A stretch of 64,000 nucleotides of DNA from Petrocella atlantisensis (GCF_900538275.1 NZ_LR130778.1:1178001-1242000); one strand, 5' to 3'; shown: positions 10,688 to 19,750, counted from the first letter of the stretch. Program-made: numbers and translations. The notes: generated by a model not told the origin, from the letters alone.

Positions 10688-10731
10688 GTTTGACTATAGT
10701 CTAGTTATGGTCTAGTTATAGTTTAGTCAAT
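10688..10731. repeat. Four tandem 11-bp units, probable operator
   Basis: Four contiguous 11-base units (10688, 10699, 10710, 10721): GTTTGACTATA, GTCTAGTTATG, GTCTAGTTATA and GTTTAGTCAAT. The outer ends form TTGACTA/TAGTCAA, so the block is also roughly palindromic. It sits 24-67 bases upstream of the NAGPA gene start, in the 92-base gap after the metal ATPase. An 11-bp period places each unit on the same DNA face, which suggests cooperative regulator binding. Confidence 0.6.
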
Positions 10732-10756
10732 ATTTCGCAGGTCTTTTATCGTACCC

Positions 10757-12814
10757 TCAATCTATTTTTAAGAATCTGGCATTTATAGATACTATAATAG
10801 TACTCAGTGACATAAGTACAGCACCCAGTGCCGGACTAATGAGTATACCTTGATTATATAGTATGCCTGCTGCAAGTGGTAGCGCTATTATATTATATCC
10901 GGTGGCCCAAATTAGATTTTGAATCATCTTCTTATAGGTTGCTTTTGAAAGCTTTATAATGCTTACGACATCCAGTGGGTTACTCTTGACGAGTATAATA
11001 TCAGCTGTTTCTATGGCAACATCGGTACCCGCACCTATTGCAATGCCTAGATCCGCTTTTGCTAGAGAAGGTGCATCATTTACCCCATCACCCGTCATAG
11101 CAACTTTTTTGCCTTTACTTATAAGTTCATCAATTTTTTCTGATTTTTCTTGAGGCAACACTTCAGATATTACTGTGTCAATTTTTAACGCTTCGCCCAC
11201 ATAAGCCGCTACTCTTTCATTATCGCCTGTTAGCATGATTGATTCTATGCCCATTGTTCTTAAGGTTTCTACCGCTTCCTTAGCCGTCGTTCTAACGATA
11301 TCGGATAAGGCAATATAGCCCATGAGTCTATGATTCTCAAGTACGAAAACAACAGTTTTACCTTGTTGTGCCAGTTCTTCATAATGATTTTCATCAAATT
11401 CAATTTTCTCACTCTTCATGTATCCCGGACTTACTACCATAATTTCCTTACCTTCTACTTCAGCTTGTAAACCCTTACCTGTCAAGTTTTGATAATGACT
11501 CACTTCCTTCAACTCTAGACTTCTATTCTTCCCTTCATTTACAATCCCTTTTGCAATAGGATGCTCCGAATTAGACTCAACAGAATAAGCCATGGTTAGT
11601 AACTCATCTTCTGAGCTGTCTATAGCTTTTATATCGGTGATGCCAAATTTTCCTTCTGTTAATGTACCTGTTTTGTCAAATACTACGGCATTTAGTTTTC
11701 TCGCATTCTCAAATGCGCTTCTATTTCTTATGAGCAAACCTCTTTTTGCACCAATACTCGTTGATACTGCTGTAACAAGGGGCGTGGCTAATCCTAGAGC
11801 ATGGGGACAAGATATTATGATGACTGTTACGGCTCTCTCAATTGCAAAGCTTAGATCCTTCCCAAGCGCCATCCAAACTATAAAAGTTGTTGTACCTGCT
11901 GTAACTGCTAAATAAAACAACCATTTTGCAGCAATATCTGCTAATCTTTGCGTCTGTGATTTGGATTCCTGTGCTTCTTTAACCAGTTTCACAACTTGAG
12001 ATAAAAACGTATCATCACCGGTTTTACTTACTTTGAATTTTAATATTCCTTCTCCATTGATTGAACCACCAATGATTTCAGCATTACTTGCTTTTTCAAC
12101 TGGAACAGATTCACCTGTTATCATGGATTCATCTACCTCTGAATCACCATCATAGACTATACCATCTATTGGGATTTTCTCACCTGGTTTCACTAAAACT
12201 TTGTCACCCTCTTTTAATTGACTTACAGGAACCACCTTAGTTTCACCATTTTCTTGAATAAAATGTGCTTCCTCCGGCATGAGTTTAAGTAATTCATCCA
12301 GTGCTCTAGAGGCTCTCATGACAGACTTCATCTCTATCCAATGCCCTAAAAGCATGACGACAATAAGTGTAGCTAGCTCCCAGAAGAAGTCATTTCCTAT
12401 AGACATGAAAACTGCAAATGAGCTATATACATAGGCTACTGTAACTGCAAAGGCAATAAGTGTCATCATACCTGGTTCTTTTGCTTTAATCTCATCTTTA
12501 GCACCTTGGAAGAAGGGTTTGCCACCATAAATAGATAAAATGGTAGAAAGGGTAAATAATATATATAGATCGCCTGTGAATCTCCAATCAACGCCCATAA
12601 ACATTTGTATCATTGGTGATAAAATTAAAATGGGCACCATGAGTACAAGAGAAACAAAAAATCTTCTCTTAAAGTCTTCTGCCATCATAGCATGATGGTC
12701 TTGATGTTGATCTTGATGCATTTCATGGTTGTGCTCCTCGTGGTTATGTTTTTCATGGTTATGATCTTCATGGGTATGTTCCTCATGGTTATTATTTTCT
12801 TTTATTTTTCTCAC
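10757..12814 (-). CDS. copB: CopB-type heavy-metal-translocating P-type ATPase
   Basis: P1B-type ATPase of 685 residues with a His-rich N-terminus (about 15 His in the first 45 residues, HNHE/HTHED repeats) in place of a CXXC heavy-metal domain. It has the transmembrane CPH motif (SCPHALGLATP, about 335), the actuator TGES (about 233), the phosphorylation site DKTGTL (about 380), the SEHPIAKGI nucleotide-binding motif and GDGVNDAP (about 575), with eight predicted membrane helices. CPH plus a His-rich tail is typical of CopB-like exporters of copper or silver. The start is uncertain: GTG at 12814 lies immediately on the SD (AAAGGAG), and no ATG is nearby. No CsoR or CopY box was recognised upstream. 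Confidence 0.9.
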   Translation of the reverse strand: MRKIKENNNHEEHTHEDHNHEKHNHEEHNHEMHQDQHQDHHAMMAEDFKRRFFVSLVLMVPILILSPMIQMFMGVDWRFTGDLYILFTLSTILSIYGGKPFFQGAKDEIKAKEPGMMTLIAFAVTVAYVYSSFAVFMSIGNDFFWELATLIVVMLLGHWIEMKSVMRASRALDELLKLMPEEAHFIQENGETKVVPVSQLKEGDKVLVKPGEKIPIDGIVYDGDSEVDESMITGESVPVEKASNAEIIGGSINGEGILKFKVSKTGDDTFLSQVVKLVKEAQESKSQTQRLADIAAKWLFYLAVTAGTTTFIVWMALGKDLSFAIERAVTVIIISCPHALGLATPLVTAVSTSIGAKRGLLIRNRSAFENARKLNAVVFDKTGTLTEGKFGITDIKAIDSSEDELLTMAYSVESNSEHPIAKGIVNEGKNRSLELKEVSHYQNLTGKGLQAEVEGKEIMVVSPGYMKSEKIEFDENHYEELAQQGKTVVFVLENHRLMGYIALSDIVRTTAKEAVETLRTMGIESIMLTGDNERVAAYVGEALKIDTVISEVLPQEKSEKIDELISKGKKVAMTGDGVNDAPSLAKADLGIAIGAGTDVAIETADIILVKSNPLDVVSIIKLSKATYKKMIQNLIWATGYNIIALPLAAGILYNQGILISPALGAVLMSLSTIIVSINARFLKID

Positions 12815-12970
12815 TCCTTTTAAACAGTTGAACTAATAACAAGTAATCCAACACTTACAATTCTTCTATTATATTTTACTAGAATTCCAGTCATCTTATT
12901 TAAATTCTAACATTTAACACTATGGGGTTCAACAAAACAATTTTTTAGGGAAGCGTGACGGCGTTTCGCT

Positions 12971-12999
12971 TTGAGCTAATTTGGTTTTTATGGTATAAT
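12971..12999 (+). promoter_or_regulatory. Promoter of the DUF1905/YdeI gene
   Basis: TTGAGC (12971-12976), a 17-base spacer and an extended -10 TGGTATAAT (12991-12999) on the plus strand, 75 bases upstream of the ATG at 13075. Confidence 0.7.
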
Positions 13000-13002
13000 A
13001 AA

Positions 13003-13026
13003 TGATATCATTGATATTCATTATCA
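13003..13026 (+). promoter_or_regulatory. Fur-family operator
   Basis: TGATATT-C-ATTATCA (13012-13026) matches the 7-1-7 Fur-family inverted repeat TGATAAT-N-ATTATCA with one mismatch. An overlapping TGATATC lies at 13003. It covers the predicted transcription start just after the -10 box, a repressor-like position. Fur, PerR and Zur cannot be told apart from sequence alone. Confidence 0.6.
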
Positions 13027-13074
13027 ATATGGTCTGTGGCAATCACGATTCTATTTGAGATTAGGAGATGAATT

Positions 13075-13593
13075 ATGAGTATCGTTTTTGATTCAAAACT
13101 TGAAATAATTGAATCCTACTATATCATAAGAATTCCTTCGACTTCTAGTGAAAAGCTCCCTTCCCGTGGCATGGTCATGATTGAGGGGATTCTTAATGGG
13201 GTAGCTTTTCATACACCAGTTGAACCGGACGGTAAAGGAAGTCATTGGTTTAAATTAGATGAAAACTTGATCAAAGATGTGGAAGTATCCGCTGGTGATA
13301 CAGTATCTTTAAGCATTGAGCCGGTCAGTGATTGGTATGAACCTGATATGCCTGAGGATTTTATGATAGCCATTCATGAAGCAGGCCTAATCGACCGTTG
13401 GAAGGAGATTACGCCCAAAGCAAAATGGGATTGGTTGCGCTTTATTCGTTCAACAAAGAACCCATCGACCCATCAAAGAAGAATTGAGGTAGCATGCTCA
13501 AAATTGCAAAAAGGAGATACAAGACCTTGCTGTTTTGACAGAAGCCGTTGCACCATTATGGATGTATCCAAATCCGGCATATTATTGGATTAG
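13075..13593 (+). CDS. DUF1905 plus YdeI/OmdA-domain protein
   Basis: A 172-residue soluble protein, one of few plus-strand genes in this half. Residues about 1-90 form a DUF1905 beta-barrel-like domain (GMVMIEGILNGVAFHTPVEPDGKGSHWFKL), and residues about 95-155 a YdeI/OmdA-type domain (MPEDFMIAIHEAG, WDWLRFIRSTKNPSTHQRRIEVACSKLQKG). Such proteins are often called bacteriocin-protection proteins, but the biochemical role is not established. The unusual tail has three Cys (RPCCFDRSRCTIMD). It is a single gene with its own promoter, a Fur-like box and a downstream terminator, which suggests metal- or peroxide-responsive expression. Confidence 0.8.
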   Translation: MSIVFDSKLEIIESYYIIRIPSTSSEKLPSRGMVMIEGILNGVAFHTPVEPDGKGSHWFKLDENLIKDVEVSAGDTVSLSIEPVSDWYEPDMPEDFMIAIHEAGLIDRWKEITPKAKWDWLRFIRSTKNPSTHQRRIEVACSKLQKGDTRPCCFDRSRCTIMDVSKSGILLD

Positions 13594-13610
13594 TTATTAT
13601 TTCATCATTA

Positions 13611-13669
13611 AAGGAGCATTATTGGTCAGGAAAGAGTCTAACCTCATTCCATGAATAATAATGCTCCTT
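13611..13669. terminator. Terminator between convergent genes
   Basis: Perfect 13-bp inverted repeat AAGGAGCATTATT (13611-13623) and AATAATGCTCCTT (13657-13669) with a 33-base loop, followed by AAAAA on the plus strand. It lies between the convergent DUF1905 gene and kduD, so it could serve both strands. Confidence 0.55.
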
Positions 13670-13723
13670 AAAAATTCTGATTATATCATGATTTTCTTTA
13701 TCCGATTTATTGTATGAATTTTT

Positions 13724-14485
13724 CTATCGTGCCAACCATCCACCATCAACAGCAATGGTATAACCATTCACATAAGAGGATGCTTCAGATGCTAAGAAAA
13801 CAATCGGACCTTTTAGATCGGATGGTAGTCCCCAACGGTTCGCAGGGATTCTCTCGAGTATGGCTGCATTTCGGTCTGCATCTGCACGTAGTGCTTCTGT
13901 ATTGGCTGTTGCCATGTATCCAGGTGCAATGGCATTGACATTGATATTGTCTTTGGCCCACTCATTGGCCATTAATCGTGTTACACCCATGACACCACTT
14001 TTTGATGCTGTATAGGAAGGTACACGGATGCCGCCTTGGAAAGATAACATGGAGGCGATGTTGATGATTTTCCCACCTGTTTCTTGTTTCATAAACTGTC
14101 TTGCTACGGCTTGACTGAAAAAGAATACGGTCTTTATGTTGAGATTCATAACATCATCCCAGTCTTTTTCACTGAAATTAATGGCGTCTTCACGTCGTAT
14201 CGTACCTGCATTGTTGACCAGTACATCCACATGACCATATACTTCTACAGCTTCTGCTACGATGGCTTCTAATTTGTCAATCTTCATCAAGTCTGCTTGT
14301 ATGTGATGGAATTTACGACCTAGGTCTTCAACTAACTGCTTCGTCTCGCTACCTGCACTATAATCCACACCAACGATGTCTGCGCCTGCTTCTGCAAGGG
14401 CCATCGCCATGCCTTGACCGAGTCCTTGACTGCTGCCGGATACAATTGCTACTTTGCCTTCTAAACTAAAGTTTTCTAATATCAT
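13724..14485 (-). CDS. kduD: 2-dehydro-3-deoxy-D-gluconate 5-dehydrogenase (KduD)
   Basis: Short-chain dehydrogenase of 253 residues, usual KduD length. Seen: the Rossmann glycine motif SGSSQGLGQGMA (about 16-26), NNAG, the catalytic Ser (IASMLSF) and Y-T-A-S-K, and the C-terminal PIVFLASEASSYVNGYTIAVDGGWLAR, close to KduD proteins. It interconverts 2,5-diketo-3-deoxygluconate and 2-keto-3-deoxygluconate in breakdown of pectin- or glycosaminoglycan-derived unsaturated uronates. It starts 10 bases after kduI with SD AGGAGC, forming a kduI-kduD operon. Confidence 0.92.
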   Translation of the reverse strand: MILENFSLEGKVAIVSGSSQGLGQGMAMALAEAGADIVGVDYSAGSETKQLVEDLGRKFHHIQADLMKIDKLEAIVAEAVEVYGHVDVLVNNAGTIRREDAINFSEKDWDDVMNLNIKTVFFFSQAVARQFMKQETGGKIINIASMLSFQGGIRVPSYTASKSGVMGVTRLMANEWAKDNINVNAIAPGYMATANTEALRADADRNAAILERIPANRWGLPSDLKGPIVFLASEASSYVNGYTIAVDGGWLAR

Positions 14486-14495
14486 CTAGACGCTC

Positions 14496-15338
14496 CTATC
14501 TTAGATCTTTCATGGCTATATGATCCATATCTGTAAATGTCTTGTTTTCGCCTACCATACCCCATATGAAGCTGTAGGCTGATGTGCCACAACCGGAGTG
14601 TATGGACCAACTGGGTGCTATGACGGCTTCTTCATTCCTTAGGACGATGTGTCTGGTTTCTGTTGGCTCTCCCATTAAATGAAGGACGATGCTATCTTGT
14701 GGTAAGTCAAAATAGAAGTAAACTTCCATACGTCTTTCATGGCTATGACAGGGCATGGTATTCCATACACTGCCCGGTGCCATCTTTGTGAGGCCCATGC
14801 TGAGTTGACAGGTTTGCAATACTTCCGGATGTAAGAATTGGAATATAATTCTCTTATTGGCGGACTCTGCATCACCCATTGGTACTTGTTTGGCTTTTGT
14901 GATGTCAATGTGGACCGTCTCATAATGCATATGTGCCGGTGCACTCAAGGCATAATATTTACTTGGATTGTTTACGTCATCACTTGCAAATATGACTTCT
15001 TTGTTGCCTTTTCCTACATACAGGCCGTCTTGAGACTTCATGGCATATACGTTACCGTCTACTGTAATGGTACCGGGTCCACCTATATTAATAACACCCA
15101 GTTCTCTGCTTTCAAGAAAATAATTGACACCTAAGGATTTCATAACATCCATGTCTTCATCGAGTTTTTGACTTTGTTCATCCGGGCAAAATCCCATGGT
15201 GATGATTCTGTCAATATGGCTGTATACACGTTGGATTTTTCCAAGATTAAATAAGTCTTGAACTAAAAACTCGTCTCTAAGTCGATCCGTTGTATAATGC
15301 TTTGCATCTTTTGAATTTGAAGGTTCTCTTACAATCAT
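14496..15338 (-). CDS. kduI: 5-keto-4-deoxyuronate isomerase (KduI)
   Basis: A 280-residue cupin protein of normal KduI length. It contains the metal-binding cluster MPCHSHERRMEVYFYFDLP and the downstream IVLRNEEAVIAPSWSIHSGCGTSAYSFIWGM, both characteristic of KduI, and the N-terminal HIDRIITMGFCPDEQ. It isomerises 5-keto-4-deoxyuronate to 2,5-diketo-3-deoxygluconate, the step before KduD. SD AAGGAG precedes the ATG. First gene of the kduI-kduD operon, behind a strong promoter carrying LacI-type operators. No lyase or transporter for the pathway is in view. Confidence 0.94.
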   Translation of the reverse strand: MIVREPSNSKDAKHYTTDRLRDEFLVQDLFNLGKIQRVYSHIDRIITMGFCPDEQSQKLDEDMDVMKSLGVNYFLESRELGVINIGGPGTITVDGNVYAMKSQDGLYVGKGNKEVIFASDDVNNPSKYYALSAPAHMHYETVHIDITKAKQVPMGDAESANKRIIFQFLHPEVLQTCQLSMGLTKMAPGSVWNTMPCHSHERRMEVYFYFDLPQDSIVLHLMGEPTETRHIVLRNEEAVIAPSWSIHSGCGTSAYSFIWGMVGENKTFTDMDHIAMKDLR

Positions 15339-15426
15339 CTTTTCTCCTTTTCATCTTAATTTGAAACTTTTAAGTTTGTTTATAGAAACAGGTTCGGTAC
15401 GAATATAACACCAAAGCATGTATTTC

Positions 15427-15440
15427 ATAAATCGGTTTAG
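15427..15440. promoter_or_regulatory. LacI-family operator, downstream copy
   Basis: ATAAATCGGTTTAG is a near-palindrome with a central CG, closely matching the perfect copy 67 bases away. It lies in the kduI leader. Confidence 0.6.
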
Positions 15441-15493
15441 TAAACTGTTATAAAATTATTACTGAACATATACTTCAGTAATTTACCGAGTAG

Positions 15494-15507
15494 ATAAACC
15501 GGTTTAT
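15494..15507. promoter_or_regulatory. LacI-family operator, perfect palindrome
   Basis: ATAAACCGGTTTAT is a perfect 14-bp palindrome with a central CG, as LacI/PurR-family operators have. It begins 8 bases downstream of the kduI -10 box, so a bound repressor would cover the transcription start. The natural candidate is the LacI-family gene at 15643-16665. Confidence 0.7.
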
Positions 15508-15514
15508 TAACTAT

Positions 15515-15543
15515 ATTATAAACCATGTTCATTATATCGTCAA
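15515..15543 (-). promoter_or_regulatory. Promoter of kduI-kduD
   Basis: Minus strand: -35 TTGACG (15538-15543), 17-base spacer, -10 TATAAT (15515-15520), about 180 bases upstream of the kduI ATG. Confidence 0.75.
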
Positions 15544-15642
15544 CATTATTCAACAACTTTCTGATCATTTGCGACTTTACAGTTAAATTCTAAAAAAAGT
15601 CTTAAGAGTCGTATATTAATACATCTTTTCGACTATTATATC

Positions 15643-16665
15643 CTACAAGGAGTCATTTTTTTTGAATCCACATGATTCCCTCACAATTAACTCACATGGA
15701 AAAACATGCTGTACACACTTGTCAACATTCTTATCTTCAATGCGTCGAATCAAGAGCTCTGCTGCTTTTATCCCCATATCGTAGGTATGCTGTCCAACAA
15801 CCGTCAGTGGTGATTCGAGCAGATTTGCTGCCGGAAAATCATCCACGCCAATGACCGCAACATCTTCCGGAATCTTAATTTTTTTCCTCTTAAGATATGT
15901 CAACACTTGTAAGGTCGCTAAGTCATTAATACAAAAAATCGCTGTAGGTGGATCATCCATCTTAAATAAATCATCCATTTTGGCATCAATATTGTTTTCT
16001 GATACGTATACAATTAAATCCTCATCTGCAACGATATTATATTCCACTAATGCATCATAATATCCTTTAATTCTAGAAACCCTTGAACTGTTAAGATGTT
16101 CATCCGGTATAACCACCAAAATCCTTTTATGACCCATCTTGATCAAATGCAAAATAGCTTCAAAAGCACCTGTCCTGTGATCTGAACAAACCATATCGAT
16201 TTTAATGTCTTCAAATATACGGTCCAACAACACAAGAGGTAGTTGTCTTATAATCTCTTCTTTGAGCAATGCATTGTTTTCTCCCGTGCTAGAAATAATA
16301 ATGCCATCCACTTGTTTCATTTGTAGCATCTGAATATAGGCATGTTCTTTTTCAGGATTGTCATCACTATTACAAATAATGACACTATAGCCTTTTTTTT
16401 GGCAATAATCTTCTACACCACGGCTAACCGCAGTTGAAAATGAATAATTAATGTTTGGAACAATAATACCTATTGTATTGGTCTTTTTTAGTTTCAGGCT
16501 TCTTGCTACTGAATTTGGCTTAAAACCGAGTTCTTGGATAACCTCAGAGATGCGTTGGCGCGTATCTTTGGACATAAACTCATATCTTTTATTCAAATAT
16601 TGAGATACGGTACTTTTTGAAACGCCGGCTTTTTTTGCTACGTCAATCATTCTTATCTTTTCCAT
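15643..16665 (-). CDS. LacI-family transcriptional regulator
   Basis: A 340-residue protein if started at the ATG at 16665, which has GGAAAGGG at a proper distance; an ATG five codons upstream lacks its own SD. The N-terminal LacI helix-turn-helix (MIDVAKKAGVSKSTVSQYLN) and hinge helix (GFKPNSVARSLK) are followed by a periplasmic-binding-protein-like effector domain (IGIIVPNINYSFS, VIGVDDFPAANLLESPLTVV). It lies directly upstream of kduI in the same orientation, with matching CG-centred palindromes in the kduI promoter. The inferred role is control of uronate catabolism by an intermediate such as 2-keto-3-deoxygluconate; the ligand is unproven. Confidence 0.88.
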   Translation of the reverse strand: MEKIRMIDVAKKAGVSKSTVSQYLNKRYEFMSKDTRQRISEVIQELGFKPNSVARSLKLKKTNTIGIIVPNINYSFSTAVSRGVEDYCQKKGYSVIICNSDDNPEKEHAYIQMLQMKQVDGIIISSTGENNALLKEEIIRQLPLVLLDRIFEDIKIDMVCSDHRTGAFEAILHLIKMGHKRILVVIPDEHLNSSRVSRIKGYYDALVEYNIVADEDLIVYVSENNIDAKMDDLFKMDDPPTAIFCINDLATLQVLTYLKRKKIKIPEDVAVIGVDDFPAANLLESPLTVVGQHTYDMGIKAAELLIRRIEDKNVDKCVQHVFPCELIVRESCGFKKNDSL

Positions 16666-16733
16666 AAAAACCCTTTCCATCTCTATAAACTATGCCTCCA
16701 ATTAAAACTAAGACCTAAAAACGTTACCTTATA

Positions 16734-17852
16734 CTACTTATCCTGTTCTCTCCTGCCATATAAACCTTTTAGTTTTGTTTTGTTGGAATACATCGCTTTG
16801 TCCGCTTCACTAAATATTGAATATATACTCTTAATGCCATTTTTGTTATATAGAGCATGTCCATATGCAAGTCTTAACTTTATTTCTCTATTATCATTTA
16901 TATGAATTAATAACTCATCAAACTTAGTTAAGGCTTCGTCAACCATTTTCTTTGAACCCTCTTTACAAATAACACAAAACTCATCGCCACCAATTCTGTA
17001 GGGCGTTCCAATACCCATAAAGCTTTCTTTTATGATACTTGCTGCTTCAAAAATCAACTCATCTCCATACTTGTGCCCATACCTATCATTGGTAATCTTC
17101 AAGTCATTGATATCAAAGATAACGATTGTTGCGTTATTATTGCCACTCGTATATAGTTGCATCTCCTCTTCAAAAGATGCTCTATTTTTTATTTTGGTCT
17201 GAACATCATATCTGAATTGTATCTCTAGTAAAAAGATATAAAATAACAATAAAGATATTGATGTACAACTCCAAATGAGTAGAAGATCTTTAAACACTAT
17301 CTGAATAATAATGCCTATTACGGGCAAGAAAAAAATACTAATGATAACTTTCTTGTCACCTAATTTATATTCCGTACTATTTTTAGTTACAACAATAAGA
17401 AATAGTACATAATAGAACATGCTAACGATTGTTGGCAGTAAAAATAGATTGCCTCGCGTATATTGACTTTGAGCATCGACTAAAAAAACCAAGCCTGTAT
17501 TAAAACTTAGAATGCAGATAACGGCATTTAAAAATAAAGGTAATGTTAAAAAGAAGGTATGCAACTTATTATTTTCATATCTAAATAGTAGTAGTAGAAA
17601 AAAGGGAACTACAGGGCTTAAGGAAAACCCTAAGACGTTAATTAACCGATGAGGCATCATAAGATTGCTATTGCCTGAGTATTCAATATAGATCGTTACA
17701 ATTTCCAAAAGTAATAGGATAATTGTTGTCACAACTGCATACGTGTACACCTTATTTTTTTCATTATTTATAATAACATTACGCTTAGCTAGATTCATCA
17801 GAAATAAAAGCGCAATAATTGCAAGCAAATCCGTACTGATTAGAGTTATCAT
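16734..17852 (-). CDS. Membrane diguanylate cyclase (GGDEF)
   Basis: A 372-residue protein. The N-terminal ~210 residues contain about seven hydrophobic helices resembling 7TM histidine-kinase-type sensors. A GGDEF domain follows (about 215-365) with FDINDLKITNDRYGHKYGDE and an intact RIGGDEF active site. No RxxD inhibitory motif is obvious just upstream of GGDEF. It makes c-di-GMP from two GTP at the membrane in response to an unknown signal. No EAL partner is nearby. The SD is weak (GAAGTGGA). Confidence 0.88.
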   Translation of the reverse strand: MITLISTDLLAIIALLFLMNLAKRNVIINNEKNKVYTYAVVTTIILLLLEIVTIYIEYSGNSNLMMPHRLINVLGFSLSPVVPFFLLLLFRYENNKLHTFFLTLPLFLNAVICILSFNTGLVFLVDAQSQYTRGNLFLLPTIVSMFYYVLFLIVVTKNSTEYKLGDKKVIISIFFLPVIGIIIQIVFKDLLLIWSCTSISLLLFYIFLLEIQFRYDVQTKIKNRASFEEEMQLYTSGNNNATIVIFDINDLKITNDRYGHKYGDELIFEAASIIKESFMGIGTPYRIGGDEFCVICKEGSKKMVDEALTKFDELLIHINDNREIKLRLAYGHALYNKNGIKSIYSIFSEADKAMYSNKTKLKGLYGRREQDK

Positions 17853-18030
17853 ATTCGTTTTTCCACTTCTATTTTATTCTTGATTCATTTTATGATTCAA
17901 AATGTTACATTCTCGACTCATACCCTCAAGTATAAAATAAGCCCTATAATATTACAACCACATTTGACAAATTCGGTTAGGTCATCCTATGAAGAATATT
18001 CTTATGCTTAGATTTTTATATTTTCATCAC

Positions 18031-19287
18031 TTAATTACCAATTAAATCTTCAAAACGGTACAAGGGTTCCTCAAGTGAAATATTACCTATTGTTTCAATA
18101 ACTTGACCCTCAACCAATATCTGCACCCTTTCAATTTCAGGGAATTCTGTCAATGTGTTTACAATAGAACCAAGGGTCATAAGTTCACCGGCACTTCCGC
18201 CTGGATGGTTTTCCACAAACGCTCTTGAAAAATCAACTGTACAGAGTCCATTCTCCAGATTGATACTAAGAAGTCTTGTTCCATCTGGTATGGATGGTGA
18301 CAATGTGCTACTGTTTGTACCTTCAATCAGCCCTAATATCGATGCTTTGGCTATTTCATTATCATAGACCGTCAGTGTCCTTACTTCTTTCCATACTTTT
18401 TGTGCATCCAGATTAGGAAAATACAATGTCACATCATTTTGTGTCATATTCATAGCGCTGGATAAAAAATAGCCTGCCGTAAAGGGTTCATCCCCCAGTT
18501 CAAATAATTTTTCGAAAGATACGACCCCTATATTTTCACGTATGACCCGTTGCTCATAATAGTCACTACCTTGCTGCTTATGTAAAACCGTGTATTCTTT
18601 AAGACCTGTGTCTTTGACTTCTGCTTTCATGATTTGTCCACTGATTGTCTGAAGCACGCCGCCTTGGTCTCTAACATTTTCAGTCCAGTACGTTCCGACA
18701 ACTAAAGGTGTCTGGATTAAGGTGAGCTGATCATACTTAGAGTCCATCATGACTTCTTCTGTTTTTGTTTGTATAAGGCTATTGCCATTTATCGTATAGG
18801 TTAGTTCTATGGAAAAATCTTTGGTACTTTCACCATCTGACATATCATCCACTCTACCACTTACCATATACATGCGTTTAGTCGGTTCACTCAATATTGA
18901 ATTCAGCTGTGCCTTATGACCATATTCTGCAAATCCTTCGTATTTCCACTCATAACCAACACTACTTGGTAATAATTCTGACAACACATCGACTTGATAG
19001 ATAGGTTCATTAATGCTTGCCACTTTTGTTAAAGCATTCCATCCCACTTCTTTTCCAAACAACTCTGTGACTGCACGAAGAGGTATATAGGTTGTACCAT
19101 CGACAACAAAATTATCTGTAGAAACCGGAATACTGTCCACTTCTACCGTCACAGTGTTTCTATAAACTTTTATCAGCTCACTTAAATCATTCCCCATTAG
19201 TGTCCCAGATAAAAACGATAGAGCCAGTAAAACAGTAAACATAGTTATCCATGATTTTCGTGTTAGAGTTATCCGTTTGTTTTTCAT
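18031..19287 (-). CDS. Exported protein with copper-amine-oxidase-like domain and GerMN domain
   Basis: About 418 residues from the ATG at 19287 (AGGAG eight bases upstream; a GTG three codons earlier is less likely). An N-terminal signal or membrane segment (about 10-35) is followed by a short copper-amine-oxidase-like domain (FVVDGTTYIPLRAVTELFGKEVGWN), a middle domain, and a C-terminal GerMN domain (TLYFPNLDAQKVWKEVR, GTRLLSINLENGLCTVDFSRAFVENHPGGSAGE). GerMN occurs in spore germination and envelope proteins. Location is outside the membrane; function is unknown. It is the last chromosomal gene before the cassette array. Confidence 0.82.
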   Translation of the reverse strand: MKNKRITLTRKSWITMFTVLLALSFLSGTLMGNDLSELIKVYRNTVTVEVDSIPVSTDNFVVDGTTYIPLRAVTELFGKEVGWNALTKVASINEPIYQVDVLSELLPSSVGYEWKYEGFAEYGHKAQLNSILSEPTKRMYMVSGRVDDMSDGESTKDFSIELTYTINGNSLIQTKTEEVMMDSKYDQLTLIQTPLVVGTYWTENVRDQGGVLQTISGQIMKAEVKDTGLKEYTVLHKQQGSDYYEQRVIRENIGVVSFEKLFELGDEPFTAGYFLSSAMNMTQNDVTLYFPNLDAQKVWKEVRTLTVYDNEIAKASILGLIEGTNSSTLSPSIPDGTRLLSINLENGLCTVDFSRAFVENHPGGSAGELMTLGSIVNTLTEFPEIERVQILVEGQVIETIGNISLEEPLYRFEDLIGN

Positions 19288-19296
19288 AGCATTCAC

Positions 19297-19670
19297 TCCT
19301 ATTCTATTATAGTTGTAAAGTTATTATGATTTTTATTGCTCAGCTGAAACGTTATCCACAAAAAGAAGGTTATACTATGTATTATATACTTTGTTAGGCA
19401 CTTTTGAAAGTCAAGGGTGAACTGAAAGGGTGTTCTCATGACAACTATCTTGTATTCTGTTCTGACTGTTATTCTGTGTATGAAATTGTTATTGTTAGCA
19501 TTTGATTCATTCACATTCTTTGTGAATAAATGAGCCGGTTCCCTGTGATTCCAATAAGCTATGATGCTTGTGAAATTGGCATAGGTGAATCGGAAGTGTC
19601 TGTCACTTTTGGTTTCTCATGATTTCATCTAGCGTATGAATTTCAGCCTTTAAAAAATATAGTAAATGTC
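19297..19670. other. Intergenic region at the distal edge of the cassette array
   Basis: About 370 bases between the GerMN gene start and the outermost attC. I see no supportable gene. It should contain the GerMN promoter and marks the point where the integron meets ordinary chromosome. Confidence 0.4.
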
Positions 19671-19750
19671 ACATAACGTCCTGTGTGTTAGCGATGTGTG
19701 GTAACCTTCCACTAACTTAAAGCGCCCATATCGCTAATACGCTGTTATGC
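19671..19750 (-). repeat. attC 1 (distal end), 80 bp
   Basis: Outer cores ACATAAC and GTTATGC. Inner arms GTTAGCGATGTG and CATATCGCTAATAC. It belongs to the gene at 22114-22632, now separated from it by the IS21 element. Confidence 0.8.

Noticed and set aside
19299-19514. Minus-strand ORF of 71 codons upstream of the GerMN gene
   Set aside because: No ribosome binding site, low-complexity Asn/Thr-rich sequence, overlaps the probable promoter region; treated as non-coding.
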